Source of the DNA: Pseudomonadota bacterium | Lineage (GTDB): Bacteria; Pseudomonadota; Gammaproteobacteria; Halothiobacillales; Halothiobacillaceae | Direction: 5' to 3' | NCBI GenBank assembly: GCA_021795795.1 | Contig: JAJYPA010000289.1 | Location: 1 to 9,742, forward strand | Length of the DNA stretch: 9,742 nt | In this document: positions 1 through 5,744 of the stretch, piece after piece | Numbering within the stretch: the stretch's first letter is position 1 | Layout of the letters: each line of letters starts with the position of its first letter | The notes under the pieces: generated by a model | The model's database searches: none | What the model was told of the DNA's origin: nothing | The model's input: only the letters and a program-made list of their open reading frames with translations | Program-made: the position numbers and the translations under genes

Positions 1-123
1 CAGAATACCGTAATAGGCTTGCCTTTGACCGGGCGTGAAGTCGGGTTCCGCGCTCGATGGGCTACGATGAGTGGACTCGGTGCGCGACCGATGATCCTGG
101 AGATCGACGACGATGGCGGACAT
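1..123 (-). CDS. Unknown gene X, N-terminal 41 codons (runs off the left edge)
   Basis: Open minus-strand frame beginning at ATG 123 and still open at base 1, so only the first 41 residues are visible (MSAIVVDLQDHRS..., ending ...FTPGQRQAYYGIL). A strong Shine-Dalgarno AGGAG sits 7 nt before the ATG, which decides the start, and a leader box lies 32 nt further upstream (156-174). An intrinsic terminator (210-233) precedes the box. I do not recognise the family. The N-terminus is polar with no signal peptide or membrane segment, so a cytoplasmic protein is likely. Residues ESTHRSPS recur in the remnant at 2266-2387, showing that a relative of this gene once lay on the other side of the restriction-modification pair. 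That it is a gene is well supported by the start region; its function is unknown. Confidence 0.6.
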   Translation of the reverse strand, partial: MSAIVVDLQDHRSRTESTHRSPSSAEPDFTPGQRQAYYGIL

Positions 124-155
124 GATGGCGCTCCTGAAAAAAGTCTCTCAGGTGC

Positions 156-174
156 TGGTGCCGTAGGGCTTGCA
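156..174 (-). promoter_or_regulatory. Leader box A, upstream of gene X
   Basis: Minus-strand TGCAAGCCCTACGGCACCA, 32 nt upstream of the gene X start codon. It shares the CGGCACCA core and the preceding CAAR(n)CTAC half with five other boxes in the window. The bases just upstream can fold with it into an imperfect stem, GTAGGCT / AGCCCTAC with loop GCA. Whether it acts as DNA (promoter or operator) or as RNA (5' leader structure) cannot be told from sequence. Confidence 0.6.
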
Positions 175-209
175 GCCTACAAGGGCTTGCTGACCGCAGG
201 ACTTGCCAC

Positions 210-233
210 AAAAAGCCCGGAGTGTATCCGGGC
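210..233 (-). terminator. Intrinsic terminator upstream of gene X
   Basis: On the minus strand a perfect 7-bp stem GCCCGGA / TCCGGGC with loop TACAC is followed directly by TTTTTG, the classic rho-independent form. There is no T-run on the plus strand, so it acts on leftward transcription only. It lies about 35 nt before leader box A. It either ends a transcript entering from the right, including any antisense transcript across the restriction-modification genes, or attenuates the gene X leader. Confidence 0.7.
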
Positions 234-294
234 GAATGCCGCTGTTCGAAGATGGTGCTGTGTAAAATGCTCATACCTTGTTGAGAGGCTGCTA

Positions 295-303
295 TGGTAT
301 AGT
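295..303 (+). promoter_or_regulatory. Extended -10 promoter for the restriction-modification operon
   Basis: TGGTATAGT matches the extended -10 consensus TGnTATAAT at all but one informative position. No good -35 lies at 17 bp, which extended -10 promoters tolerate. The predicted start, around 310, leaves a leader of about 40 nt before the methyltransferase ATG at 351. No leader box precedes this operon, unlike most minus-strand genes here. Confidence 0.4.
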
Positions 304-350
304 TTCCACAAGATTGATACTTTACGGCGTGACTTTGAAGGTGTAGCGTG

Positions 351-1301
351 ATGATGGAACAGCGAATGCTGATTGGCACTATGGGAAACTTTAATCAAAA
401 GACAAAAAAAATCAACTCGATAACTGCTGTTACTCAAGGGTTTCAATTGCACTATGAGCATCCTAATGGACGGCTCTATCAAGGAAATTCTCTGGACTGG
501 CTAGAATCCTTGAACGATTCCAGCGTAGATATGGTATTTGCTGATCCACCATATAACATCAAGAAAGCGGATTGGGACAATTTCGAGAGTCAAGAAGAAT
601 ACATAAAATGGTCTATCCGATGGATTAGCCAAGTTTCCAGGGTGTTAAAATCCACAGGGGCTTTGTATGTATGTGGATTTTCTGAAATTCTCGCTGATCT
701 AAAACATCCGGCATCAAGGTATTTCAAGCATTGTCGCTGGCTAATCTGGCATTACAAGAACAAAGCAAATCTTGGTAACGATTGGGGTCGATCCCATGAG
801 AGTATTATTTATTTTAGAAAGTCGAATGCAACCAGATTAAACATTGACGACATACGAACTCCCTATGGCGCTCATACTCTTAAATATCCTTCGCACCCGC
901 AAGCTGAAACCAGTGCCTATGGAAAGGGTATAAACAAGCGTCGTGATAACTGGATTCCACATCCCAAAGGGGCAAAGCCCAAAGACGTTATCGATATTCC
1001 TACCACATGCAATGGGATGGGCGAAAAAACACTTCACCCCACACAAAAGCCAGAAGAACTGATACGCAAATTTGTTCTTGCCTCATCCAATGAAAACGAT
1101 TTAATTGTTGATCCGTTTTCAGGATCTGGAACAACGTCCGTAGTTGCAGAGCAACTTGGTCGTAAATGGATGGCTTGTGATTTAGTCCCAGAATACAACG
1201 AATGGGCTATTGAACGGATAGAAAATGTTCGGCGAATAACTAAAGACCAATGGATATCTCATGACAGGAAAATAGCTGAGAGAAGGGAATCTATTAGATG
1301 A
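351..1301 (+). CDS. Type II DNA N6-adenine methyltransferase (beta class)
   Basis: Transfers a methyl group from S-adenosylmethionine to adenine in the recognition site, protecting host DNA from the endonuclease encoded next. Catalytic motif IV DPPY is at residues 65-68 (FADPPYNI) and comes before the SAM-binding motif I, DPFSGSGTT, at 254-262. That order (catalytic, then SAM-binding) defines the beta class, and DPPY rather than SPPY points to N6-adenine. HPTQKP at 229-234 is the usual element before motif I. The 316-residue length is normal. GTG 348, ATG 351 and ATG 354 are in-frame alternatives; I prefer 351 because GAAGG ends 9 nt upstream. Its TGA overlaps the endonuclease ATG (ATGA), so the two are translationally coupled. 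Base composition is much AT-richer than the helicase and TraY-like genes, consistent with horizontal acquisition. The enzyme class is secure; the recognition site cannot be read from the sequence. Confidence 0.93.
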   Translation: MMEQRMLIGTMGNFNQKTKKINSITAVTQGFQLHYEHPNGRLYQGNSLDWLESLNDSSVDMVFADPPYNIKKADWDNFESQEEYIKWSIRWISQVSRVLKSTGALYVCGFSEILADLKHPASRYFKHCRWLIWHYKNKANLGNDWGRSHESIIYFRKSNATRLNIDDIRTPYGAHTLKYPSHPQAETSAYGKGINKRRDNWIPHPKGAKPKDVIDIPTTCNGMGEKTLHPTQKPEELIRKFVLASSNENDLIVDPFSGSGTTSVVAEQLGRKWMACDLVPEYNEWAIERIENVRRITKDQWISHDRKIAERRESIR

Positions 1302-2269
1302 GTTTTCCAGATTTAATTGAGCACGCCATAGATAAAAACCGATTTACCACTATAAATGAATATTTCGAGTTCTGTATTCGCTACCTGGAATATATTGATA
1401 ATAATGGGCTAGAAGCCCGGATCAGATCGCAAAATGAAACACATTATCAATTTTACCAGTACCGCGAAGAAGGCACATTTAATATTACTCGACCAATCAA
1501 CTCCAGGCTTATGTATGATGCCGAGCATTTTGAACACGCGGCTATTCAGTTCAAAGAAACGCTCGAATCGTTAAGGTGTGGTGATCGACCATCAGACGAA
1601 TTGCGTGAAAATGTTATCCGCACCATTTACACTACACAGCAATCCATTGGTGCGACATTAGATGGCCTGCCAGTTGGAAGATCGAACCAAGCTAGAAAGT
1701 TGAACGGTGATTTGTTTGAAAGACTGATACGATTGTTAATTGTAACCCTTGATATTGATTGCGTATCTGGGGTGATGCAAGTTCCAGTAAGAGATGACAG
1801 TGGAAATGTACTCTTCAAATCCAGTTATCAGCATGATTTATTGTTAAGTAAGGATGATGAACTGAAAGTGATAGGTTCCGTCAAAACATCCAGTAAAGAC
1901 CGGATTGACAAAGTTTTCATGGATAAGTTTTTATACAATAGGCTTACGGGGACAAATCTACCTCACATAGCAATTTTCCTCAATGATGTTCAACGAAAAA
2001 AAACTGGTCGTGACAATAGATATGGCGTAAGTGCGACGTTCTTGCCCGGCCATTTCAAAGCTTACACTGTAAAACTTAACGCCTTAGACGGTGTGTATTA
2101 TTGTGATGTTCGTCCAAACATGGTAGCCGATCCAATGCTATCAGATCAAATTAAGACCATAGATCACTTTTTTTATTTTGACCTTTGGAATCTACTTAAT
2201 AGACATGGACAGTCGCTTAATGAAATAGCTATCCGAGAAGAAACCGATGTAGATTCAGATGATGACTAG
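1298..2269 (+). CDS. Type II restriction endonuclease, PD-(D/E)XK-like
   Basis: Most likely the nuclease partner of the overlapping methyltransferase: 323 residues, ATG inside the ATGA overlap, same strand, same AT-rich composition. A candidate active site is D180 in the segment YQHDLLL, followed by S194-V-K196 and D209. The S-x-K spacing with an acidic residue 13 positions after the lysine is the variant PD-(D/E)XK arrangement known from the SsoII/PspGI/EcoRII and Cfr10I/NgoMIV groups. Directly after the lysine comes TSSKDR, resembling the basic-acidic-Arg segment those enzymes use to read CCGG/CCNGG-type cores. E141 in GDLFERLI could be an additional acidic residue. The C-terminus is strongly acidic (DVDSDDD). 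The stop TAG shares bases with a minus-strand TAG (CTAG at 2266-2269). Assignment as a restriction endonuclease rests on both context and motif; the subfamily is inference. Confidence 0.8.
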   Translation: MSFPDLIEHAIDKNRFTTINEYFEFCIRYLEYIDNNGLEARIRSQNETHYQFYQYREEGTFNITRPINSRLMYDAEHFEHAAIQFKETLESLRCGDRPSDELRENVIRTIYTTQQSIGATLDGLPVGRSNQARKLNGDLFERLIRLLIVTLDIDCVSGVMQVPVRDDSGNVLFKSSYQHDLLLSKDDELKVIGSVKTSSKDRIDKVFMDKFLYNRLTGTNLPHIAIFLNDVQRKKTGRDNRYGVSATFLPGHFKAYTVKLNALDGVYYCDVRPNMVADPMLSDQIKTIDHFFYFDLWNLLNRHGQSLNEIAIREETDVDSDDD

Positions 2270-2387
2270 ATATTTCTCATAAATCTTAATCTACCCTCTT
2301 CATCGTAGACTTGTCTCGCAAGTAAAATATCCTGATAAAGTCGGAAAGCCTTTGCCAGATCGATGGGTTACGGTGAGTGGACTCGAT
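2266..2387 (-). pseudogene. Remnant of a gene X relative with internal deletion
   Basis: Bases 2360-2385 match 54-79 inside gene X at 24 of 26 positions, and on the minus strand both encode ESTHR(S/N)PS in the corresponding frame. Shifted one frame, bases 2367-2266 encode a protein-like tail of 33 residues (PIDLAKAFRLYQ ... EEGRLRFMRNI) ending in TAG. The simplest reading is a gene whose N-terminal and C-terminal pieces were joined near CCATCGA by a large frameshifting deletion. No start codon or ribosome binding site remains. Whether the tail really belongs to gene X depends on sequence left of this window. Confidence 0.45.
2360..2385. repeat. Direct repeat, right copy (partner at 54-79)
   Basis: A 26-bp segment matching 54-79 with two substitutions (62 C/T and 67 A/G, left versus right). 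Both copies are in the same orientation and flank the restriction-modification operon about 2.3 kb apart. One difference is silent in the gene X reading frame (His) and the other changes Ser to Asn, so the repeat looks like decayed paralogous coding sequence rather than a fresh target-site duplication. Confidence 0.7.
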
Positions 2388-2441
2388 AGGATAACATACA
2401 TTGCTTGTCTAACAATGGGTTTTTCATTGCAAAAATTAAGA

Positions 2442-2717
2442 TCAATCAGTGATGATGATCGTTTTTTCTTTTATAGTAACATATATGGTGAGCAATGTTG
2501 TTTGCGTGTAGATATAATAGGCAATCAGCGATGATGCGCTTAATTGTTCCAAACCGGCACATTCAACCATAGATAGCAATATTACCACAAAAAAACTGAT
2601 TGCTGGTGCCTTGTAGAGAAATTTCGCTAACGTTGATTTTCTGGATATTATTAATGTTAGCATCCTGATTATTATTACCAGGATTGGTATGCTGGCGATG
2701 ACGTTAATGTGTTCCAT
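2442..2717 (-). CDS. Small unknown membrane protein, 91 aa
   Basis: Starts at ATG 2717 with GAGG 8 nt upstream and leader box B 28 nt before the ATG. Three hydrophobic stretches are visible: residues 6-25 (VIASIPILVIIIRMLTLIIS), about 37-54 (including AISFFVVILLSMV), and about 62-83 (SLIAYYIYTQTTLLTIYVTI). Charged linkers RKSTLAK and KEKT separate or follow them. No motif links it to a known family. It is AT-rich, unlike the helicase upstream, and probably arrived separately. Box-led small membrane proteins beside conjugation genes can be entry-exclusion, immunity or toxin components, but nothing in the sequence selects among these. Confidence 0.65.
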   Translation of the reverse strand: MEHINVIASIPILVIIIRMLTLIISRKSTLAKFLYKAPAISFFVVILLSMVECAGLEQLSASSLIAYYIYTQTTLLTIYVTIKEKTIIITD

Positions 2718-2745
2718 GACTAAACCTCTAAAGACTCTCAACCCT

Positions 2746-2764
2746 TGGTGCCGCAAGGTTTTGG
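2746..2764 (-). promoter_or_regulatory. Leader box B, upstream of the 91-aa membrane gene
   Basis: Minus-strand CCAAAACCTTGCGGCACCA, 28 nt before ATG 2717. The following bases, TTGAGAGTCTTTAGAGG, also resemble the sequence after box A (CTGAGAGACTTTTTTCAGG), so similarity between these two leaders extends past the box to the ribosome binding site. Confidence 0.6.
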
Positions 2765-2778
2765 ATGCGTAGCCTGCC

Positions 2779-2811
2779 GTGGGCAAGGCGGTTCAAAAAG
2801 CCTTTGCCCAC
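2779..2811 (-). other. Imperfect hairpin upstream of leader box B
   Basis: GTGGGCAAGGC (2779-2789) pairs with GCCTTTGCCCAC (2800-2811) with one bulged base and a 10-nt loop. No T-run follows on either strand, so it is not a canonical terminator. It overlaps the stop codon of the helicase-like fragment (2793-2858), so it may end that former gene or belong to the leader. Confidence 0.45.
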
Positions 2812-2858
2812 TCTCGCCATAATGTTTCGTGGAAACGGGTAATTGTGTAGCGAATGGC
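2793..2858 (-). pseudogene. Possible C-terminal scrap of a second helicase copy
   Basis: The minus-strand frame reads AIRYTITR, then five residues, then LWREWAKAF and a TGA stop. The complete helicase at 3553-5082 ends with RYVAFTR ... LYHWWAKAF and a stop. Shared elements are the motif VI-like RY-x3-TR and the terminal WAKAF directly before a stop, with about seven residues missing between them. The match is short, so chance is not excluded, but a 5' scrap of the same gene family exists at 6336-6467, making decayed helicase copies plausible. Confidence 0.35.
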
Positions 2859-3032
2859 TTATTTTCTGGTGATAATGCTCGCGAGTGCGACGGTCGGTGC
2901 GCTACTGATTAGGGCGACGGAGATTTCCCACGGCCAGTGCAGGAACGCACCATAGATACCGAAGCCCAGAGAAACGGTATAGAGGGCAAGAACGGGTCAC
3001 ATGAGACGCCGCCGCATGACCGCGTTTTCCAT
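2859..3032 (-). pseudogene. Small membrane protein gene interrupted by in-frame TGA
   Basis: The frame begins at ATG 3032 (AAGGA about 10 nt upstream), reads MENAVMRRRLM, meets TGA at 2999-2997, then continues protein-like for 45 residues (PVLALYTVSLGFGIYGAFL..., ending ASIITRK) to TAA at 2859. The continuation is hydrophobic with a short W-P-W turn, typical of a one- or two-pass membrane protein. A single TGG-to-TGA change would restore a 57-aa protein. No good in-frame start follows the TGA. It lies 25 nt after the 134-aa gene stop, consistent with one former operon. It is either a nonsense-mutated gene or a sequencing error. Confidence 0.45.
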
Positions 3033-3057
3033 TTCAACGGCGTCCTTCAAATTTTGC

Positions 3058-3462
3058 TTAGACAACCTTGAAGATATCGGTCAGGGCACCCGTCGCTGTG
3101 CGCCAAAGCGGTTCCAGCGTGGGGATGGATGCGGGGTTTTCCGCTCGTATCAGGCAGGCCATCTGAGCAAACAGAACCGCGCTTTTCAGCAAGGACCGGC
3201 GTGCCAGCATGGAAAAAAAACCACTACTCTTGAGATGGCCGGTAACGTCCAGCGCACAGTTGGAAAGCCCATCGAGCCTGACCGCAACATGGTTGTCGCA
3301 CACGGTACGGGAAAGAACGTTGTTCATCTTTTTGGCGTCATTCTCCAGGGCGCGGGCAGTCCATACCAGCGCTACGGCATGAGGTACCAACGCCCGGAGA
3401 GACTGTAATAGCCCTTCGGCGTCGGTCAGATAATCCATATCGTCATGCAGTTGAGTAACCAT
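3058..3462 (-). CDS. Unknown protein, 134 aa
   Basis: Minus-strand frame from ATG 3462 to TAA 3058. No recognised domain. The first 25 residues are acidic (HDDMDYLTDAEG), the middle contains NHVAVRLDGLSN, and a basic segment MLARRSLLKS leads into a hydrophobic stretch AVLFAQMACLI. It reads as a mainly helical soluble protein. There is no Shine-Dalgarno before ATG 3462, but a good promoter -10 (TATACT) ends 6 nt before it, so the mRNA may be leaderless; ATG 3438 and an upstream GTG at 3501 are alternatives. It lies 90 nt after the helicase stop on the same strand. It has no CGGCACCA box of its own. I chose this strand over the overlapping plus-strand frame because all neighbours are leftward and a promoter is positioned for it. 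Confidence 0.5.
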   Translation of the reverse strand: MVTQLHDDMDYLTDAEGLLQSLRALVPHAVALVWTARALENDAKKMNNVLSRTVCDNHVAVRLDGLSNCALDVTGHLKSSGFFSMLARRSLLKSAVLFAQMACLIRAENPASIPTLEPLWRTATGALTDIFKVV

Positions 3463-3468
3463 GCGGAC

Positions 3469-3497
3469 AGTATAGGATGGTTCTATCCGGTTGCAAA
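3469..3497 (-). promoter_or_regulatory. Sigma-70-type promoter before the 134-aa gene
   Basis: On the minus strand TTTGCA (3497-3492), a 17-bp spacer, then TATACT (3474-3469). The -10 matches TATAAT at five of six bases; the -35 is weak. The predicted start falls at about 3462, on the ATG itself. Confidence 0.4.
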
Positions 3498-3552
3498 GCA
3501 CGCGTTAGTTGTATCATTATTTTGTACTCGATACGTGAAGACAAGCGAAGTT

Positions 3553-5082
3553 TTAGAAAGCCTTCGCCCACCAGTGATACAGATTCAGGCAGCCCACATA
3601 CAGGTGTTTCCGCCCTCTGGTGAAGGCCACATAGCGCAGATGGATGTCCTCACGGTTGTCGAAACGCAGGTCATCGCCTTCCAGGAAAAACCGGCGTTTT
3701 TTGCGAATTTGCGCGGGGGTCGGTTCGGTGTTGGCGTCCAGATCGGGGTCGATGACCACGCAATCCCATTCCCGGCCCTTGGCCCGGTGCGCCGTGGTGA
3801 GGATCACCTGGGCGTCTGATTCCCGGCTTTCTCCCCGGTTCAATGCGTCGAGAATCGCTCCGAAACCCGGATGCCGGTAAAGTTTCAACAGTTTTGCCGC
3901 ATCGCCGTCCGGCACGCTGGCCGCTTCTTCTTCCAGTTCCGACCATTGATGGTACGCGGACAAGGGACCTTTGGGATCGAACTTGCCGGATTTCAGCTTC
4001 ATGGCCGCATAGATCAGGGACTTTTCATCGCGGCCCTGGCCTACGATATGGAAAGACAGCCCTTGCTCGATGCATTGCAAAGCCACGTCCAGCAGGGTGA
4101 CGTTGCTGAAGGACACCCAGGCCAGGGTGGAAAATCCCCTGCGGGGTGCGTCCCCATGAAGAAAGGGCCGTGGATTCCGGGATTCCATCGGTGCGGCGCT
4201 GATTTCCGTATGGCCGGTACCCTGTACCGGACGATCTTCACCCAGAACGGACAGCAAACGGCTGGCGAGGTCCGCCGGCGCATCCCCGAAACGGAAACTG
4301 CGGGTCAGATAATCCGAATGGGTCTGGTCCTGTTTGCCGATATGGTTCAGGGCGTCCATCGCCCCGCGCCAGGAATAGATGCTCTGGTACGGATCGCCCG
4401 CCCACCAGGTAACGCCTTGGGGCTGGTGAAACAGGGAACCCAACAGGGCCGGGTTGGTGTCCTGGGCCTCATCCACCAGCCGGTGAAAATACGGCAGGGA
4501 CTGTCCCATGAGCGTCCACGCCTTGAAGTAGAAATCGTGGGTGACCGGAATCCGGAAATCCAGCATGGCGTTCCAGATGTGGTTCGCATAATGCACGATG
4601 TCCTCGCTCTTCCAGCGTTTGGGGATCGACGGAACGTGTTGCGGTCCCATCTGCAAATCACTGGAATTGCAGAAATTGCTCATGGTGCGCAGGGCGATTC
4701 CGGCGATGGCCAGACCATCCTTTTTCATCGAGTTGAAACCTTCCACCTTGTCCAGAATCTGCGGCAGGGCCACCCGCCCCCGGTCCTGATCCAGACTGGC
4801 GCGCACCCGTTGGGCAACGTCCCTGGGCAAGCCTTCCAGAGCGAGCTGATGGGTGGTCATGGCCTTGAAATGCGACGGAAGTTTCTGGCGAATATCCTGA
4901 ACGATGGCCTGATTGAAGGCCAGATACAGGCCCGGACCGGGAAGCAGCCGGGCAATCTCGCTCAGAATGAACGACTTGCCCGTTCCGGCGTAGGCGTGCA
5001 GCAGGACGTGGCGAACCGGCTTGCCGCCGCCTGCGCCGCGCACAAAATCCAGGATGCGGGTCTGTTCTTCGGTAAACTGCAT
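3553..5082 (-). CDS. UvrD/Rep-like superfamily 1 DNA helicase, 509 aa
   Basis: ATP-driven 3'-5' type SF1A helicase by motif content. From the chosen start: Walker A GTGKS at 33-37 (AYAGTGKSFIL), motif II DEAQDTNP at 204-211, motif III GDPYQSIYSWRGA at 229-241, the UvrD-like motif TTAHRAKGREWD at 429-440, and motif VI YVAFTRGRKHLYVG at 484-497. All core motifs are intact, so it should be active. At 509 residues it is shorter than chromosomal UvrD/Rep/PcrA (around 700), lacking much of the accessory domains, as in compact phage, plasmid and ICE helicases. Start: ATG 5082 has GGAG 6 nt upstream. ATG 5094 is also in frame, but the partial copy at 6336-6467 starts at the equivalent of 5082 and has no ATG at the upstream position. 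Leader box C lies 34 nt before the start. It probably serves replication, recombination or repair of the element; the exact role is inferred. Confidence 0.92.
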   Translation of the reverse strand: MQFTEEQTRILDFVRGAGGGKPVRHVLLHAYAGTGKSFILSEIARLLPGPGLYLAFNQAIVQDIRQKLPSHFKAMTTHQLALEGLPRDVAQRVRASLDQDRGRVALPQILDKVEGFNSMKKDGLAIAGIALRTMSNFCNSSDLQMGPQHVPSIPKRWKSEDIVHYANHIWNAMLDFRIPVTHDFYFKAWTLMGQSLPYFHRLVDEAQDTNPALLGSLFHQPQGVTWWAGDPYQSIYSWRGAMDALNHIGKQDQTHSDYLTRSFRFGDAPADLASRLLSVLGEDRPVQGTGHTEISAAPMESRNPRPFLHGDAPRRGFSTLAWVSFSNVTLLDVALQCIEQGLSFHIVGQGRDEKSLIYAAMKLKSGKFDPKGPLSAYHQWSELEEEAASVPDGDAAKLLKLYRHPGFGAILDALNRGESRESDAQVILTTAHRAKGREWDCVVIDPDLDANTEPTPAQIRKKRRFFLEGDDLRFDNREDIHLRYVAFTRGRKHLYVGCLNLYHWWAKAF

Positions 5083-5116
5083 GAGGTTCTCCATTGTGAG
5101 ATGAGCCTATGGATAC

Positions 5117-5135
5117 TGGTGCCGTAGTCTTTGCA
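5117..5135 (-). promoter_or_regulatory. Leader box C, upstream of the helicase
   Basis: Minus-strand TGCAAAGACTACGGCACCA, 34 nt before ATG 5082. The downstream leader (GTATCCATAGGCTCATCTCA) closely matches that after box E, which precedes the helicase fragment. The upstream GTATTC can pair imperfectly with GACTAC of the box. Confidence 0.62.
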
Positions 5136-5154
5136 GGAATACACTGTGAGCAAC

Positions 5155-5163
5155 GGTATAGCA
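5155..5163 (-). promoter_or_regulatory. Possible extended -10 for the helicase transcript
   Basis: Minus-strand TGCTATACC fits TGnTATAAT except the last two bases. The predicted start at about 5149 would put leader box C inside the 5' untranslated RNA. The same bases read on the plus strand (GGTATAGC) could act as -10 for the gene starting at 5178, giving face-to-face promoters. Confidence 0.25.
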
Positions 5164-5177
5164 TTGGAAGCAGCTTT

Positions 5178-5744
5178 ATGTTGTTCAATAAAAGCCCTTT
5201 GGCAATAGCCATTAGAGAATCGAAAAAGAGAGGACTATGTATTTCTGATAACTATTGTACCAATAAATACCAAGATGAAATGCTTACTCGTTTTGTCATT
5301 GAAATATGTGGTGAAAATTTTAAATTTTCTTCATGCAAAGAAATTCTGGATAAAAAATGCCTGAAAATTAGCTTGTTTTTATTTTATTATCTATTTAAGA
5401 AAAAAGTCTTTTCATATTATACGCTTGGTTGGGTTGAGTATAACCACAACGAGCATTATAGATTTACGCTCGATGATTTTGACAGCGCAATGCATAGAAG
5501 TTATACTCCAGAAAATCACGTTCACGGTTGGGTAACATTAAAAGATGGTTATATTATTGATCTAACTTTTTTAACAACCCTTGGGGAATGCGGGCGCAAT
5601 GATTCAATCCTTGTTATCCGCGACTATCCTGCAATCTTAAAGTCCAGAAAGATTGATTACCATCATATGATTGTAACAACCACTCCTTTGGATTTGCTCC
5701 AAAAACTCGGATTTAGTGTTTTCGATGATTGGAGACCAAGATGA
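5178..5744 (+). CDS. Unknown AT-rich cargo protein, 188 aa, with His-Gly-Trp / DG / Asp motif
   Basis: Starts at ATG 5178, with GGAAG 7 nt upstream. It is much AT-richer than the flanking helicase. Notable segments are a Lys/Phe-rich stretch at about 60-80 (KKCLKISLFLFYYLFKKK), YYTLGWVEYN at 80-89 and HVHGWVTLKDGYIIDLTF at 114-131. The pattern aromatic-x-x-G-W-V followed by H-x-W-x-x-L-x-D-G-x-x-I-D-L-T resembles uncharacterised phage and plasmid proteins with a transglutaminase/papain-like half-site (His on one strand, Asp on the next). Candidate Cys residues are C21, C27, C44, C53, C61 and C138. That resemblance is from memory of the pattern, not a search. The last 108 bp overlap antisense with the 5637-6302 gene. 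It is likely a recently acquired cargo gene; function unknown. Confidence 0.72.
   Translation: MLFNKSPLAIAIRESKKRGLCISDNYCTNKYQDEMLTRFVIEICGENFKFSSCKEILDKKCLKISLFLFYYLFKKKVFSYYTLGWVEYNHNEHYRFTLDDFDSAMHRSYTPENHVHGWVTLKDGYIIDLTFLTTLGECGRNDSILVIRDYPAILKSRKIDYHHMIVTTTPLDLLQKLGFSVFDDWRPR

Noticed and set aside
19..351. Plus-strand frame of 110 codons at the left edge
   Set aside because: It covers the gene X start, leader box and terminator on the other strand and has no ribosome binding site or motif.
2352..2534. Plus-strand frame of 60 codons
   Set aside because: It overlaps the gene X remnant and the 3' end of the membrane gene, with no start signal.
2746..2800. tRNA-like 3' end (GGCACCA) in the boxes
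   Set aside because: No T-arm or acceptor stem pairs with it, and it sits in front of protein genes with ribosome binding sites.
3001..3408. Plus-strand frame opposite the 134-aa gene
   Set aside because: No ribosome binding site or recognisable motif; the minus-strand frame has a promoter and matches the direction of neighbours. Not fully excluded.
3871..5127. Long plus-strand open frame opposite the helicase
   Set aside because: It is antisense to a helicase with all motifs intact; the high GC content makes long shadow frames common.
5117..5135. Sigma-54 promoter reading of the box on the opposite strand (TGG ... TTTGCA)
   Set aside because: The GG-to-GC spacing is 13 rather than 10 nt, and the TTGC half is missing in other copies.
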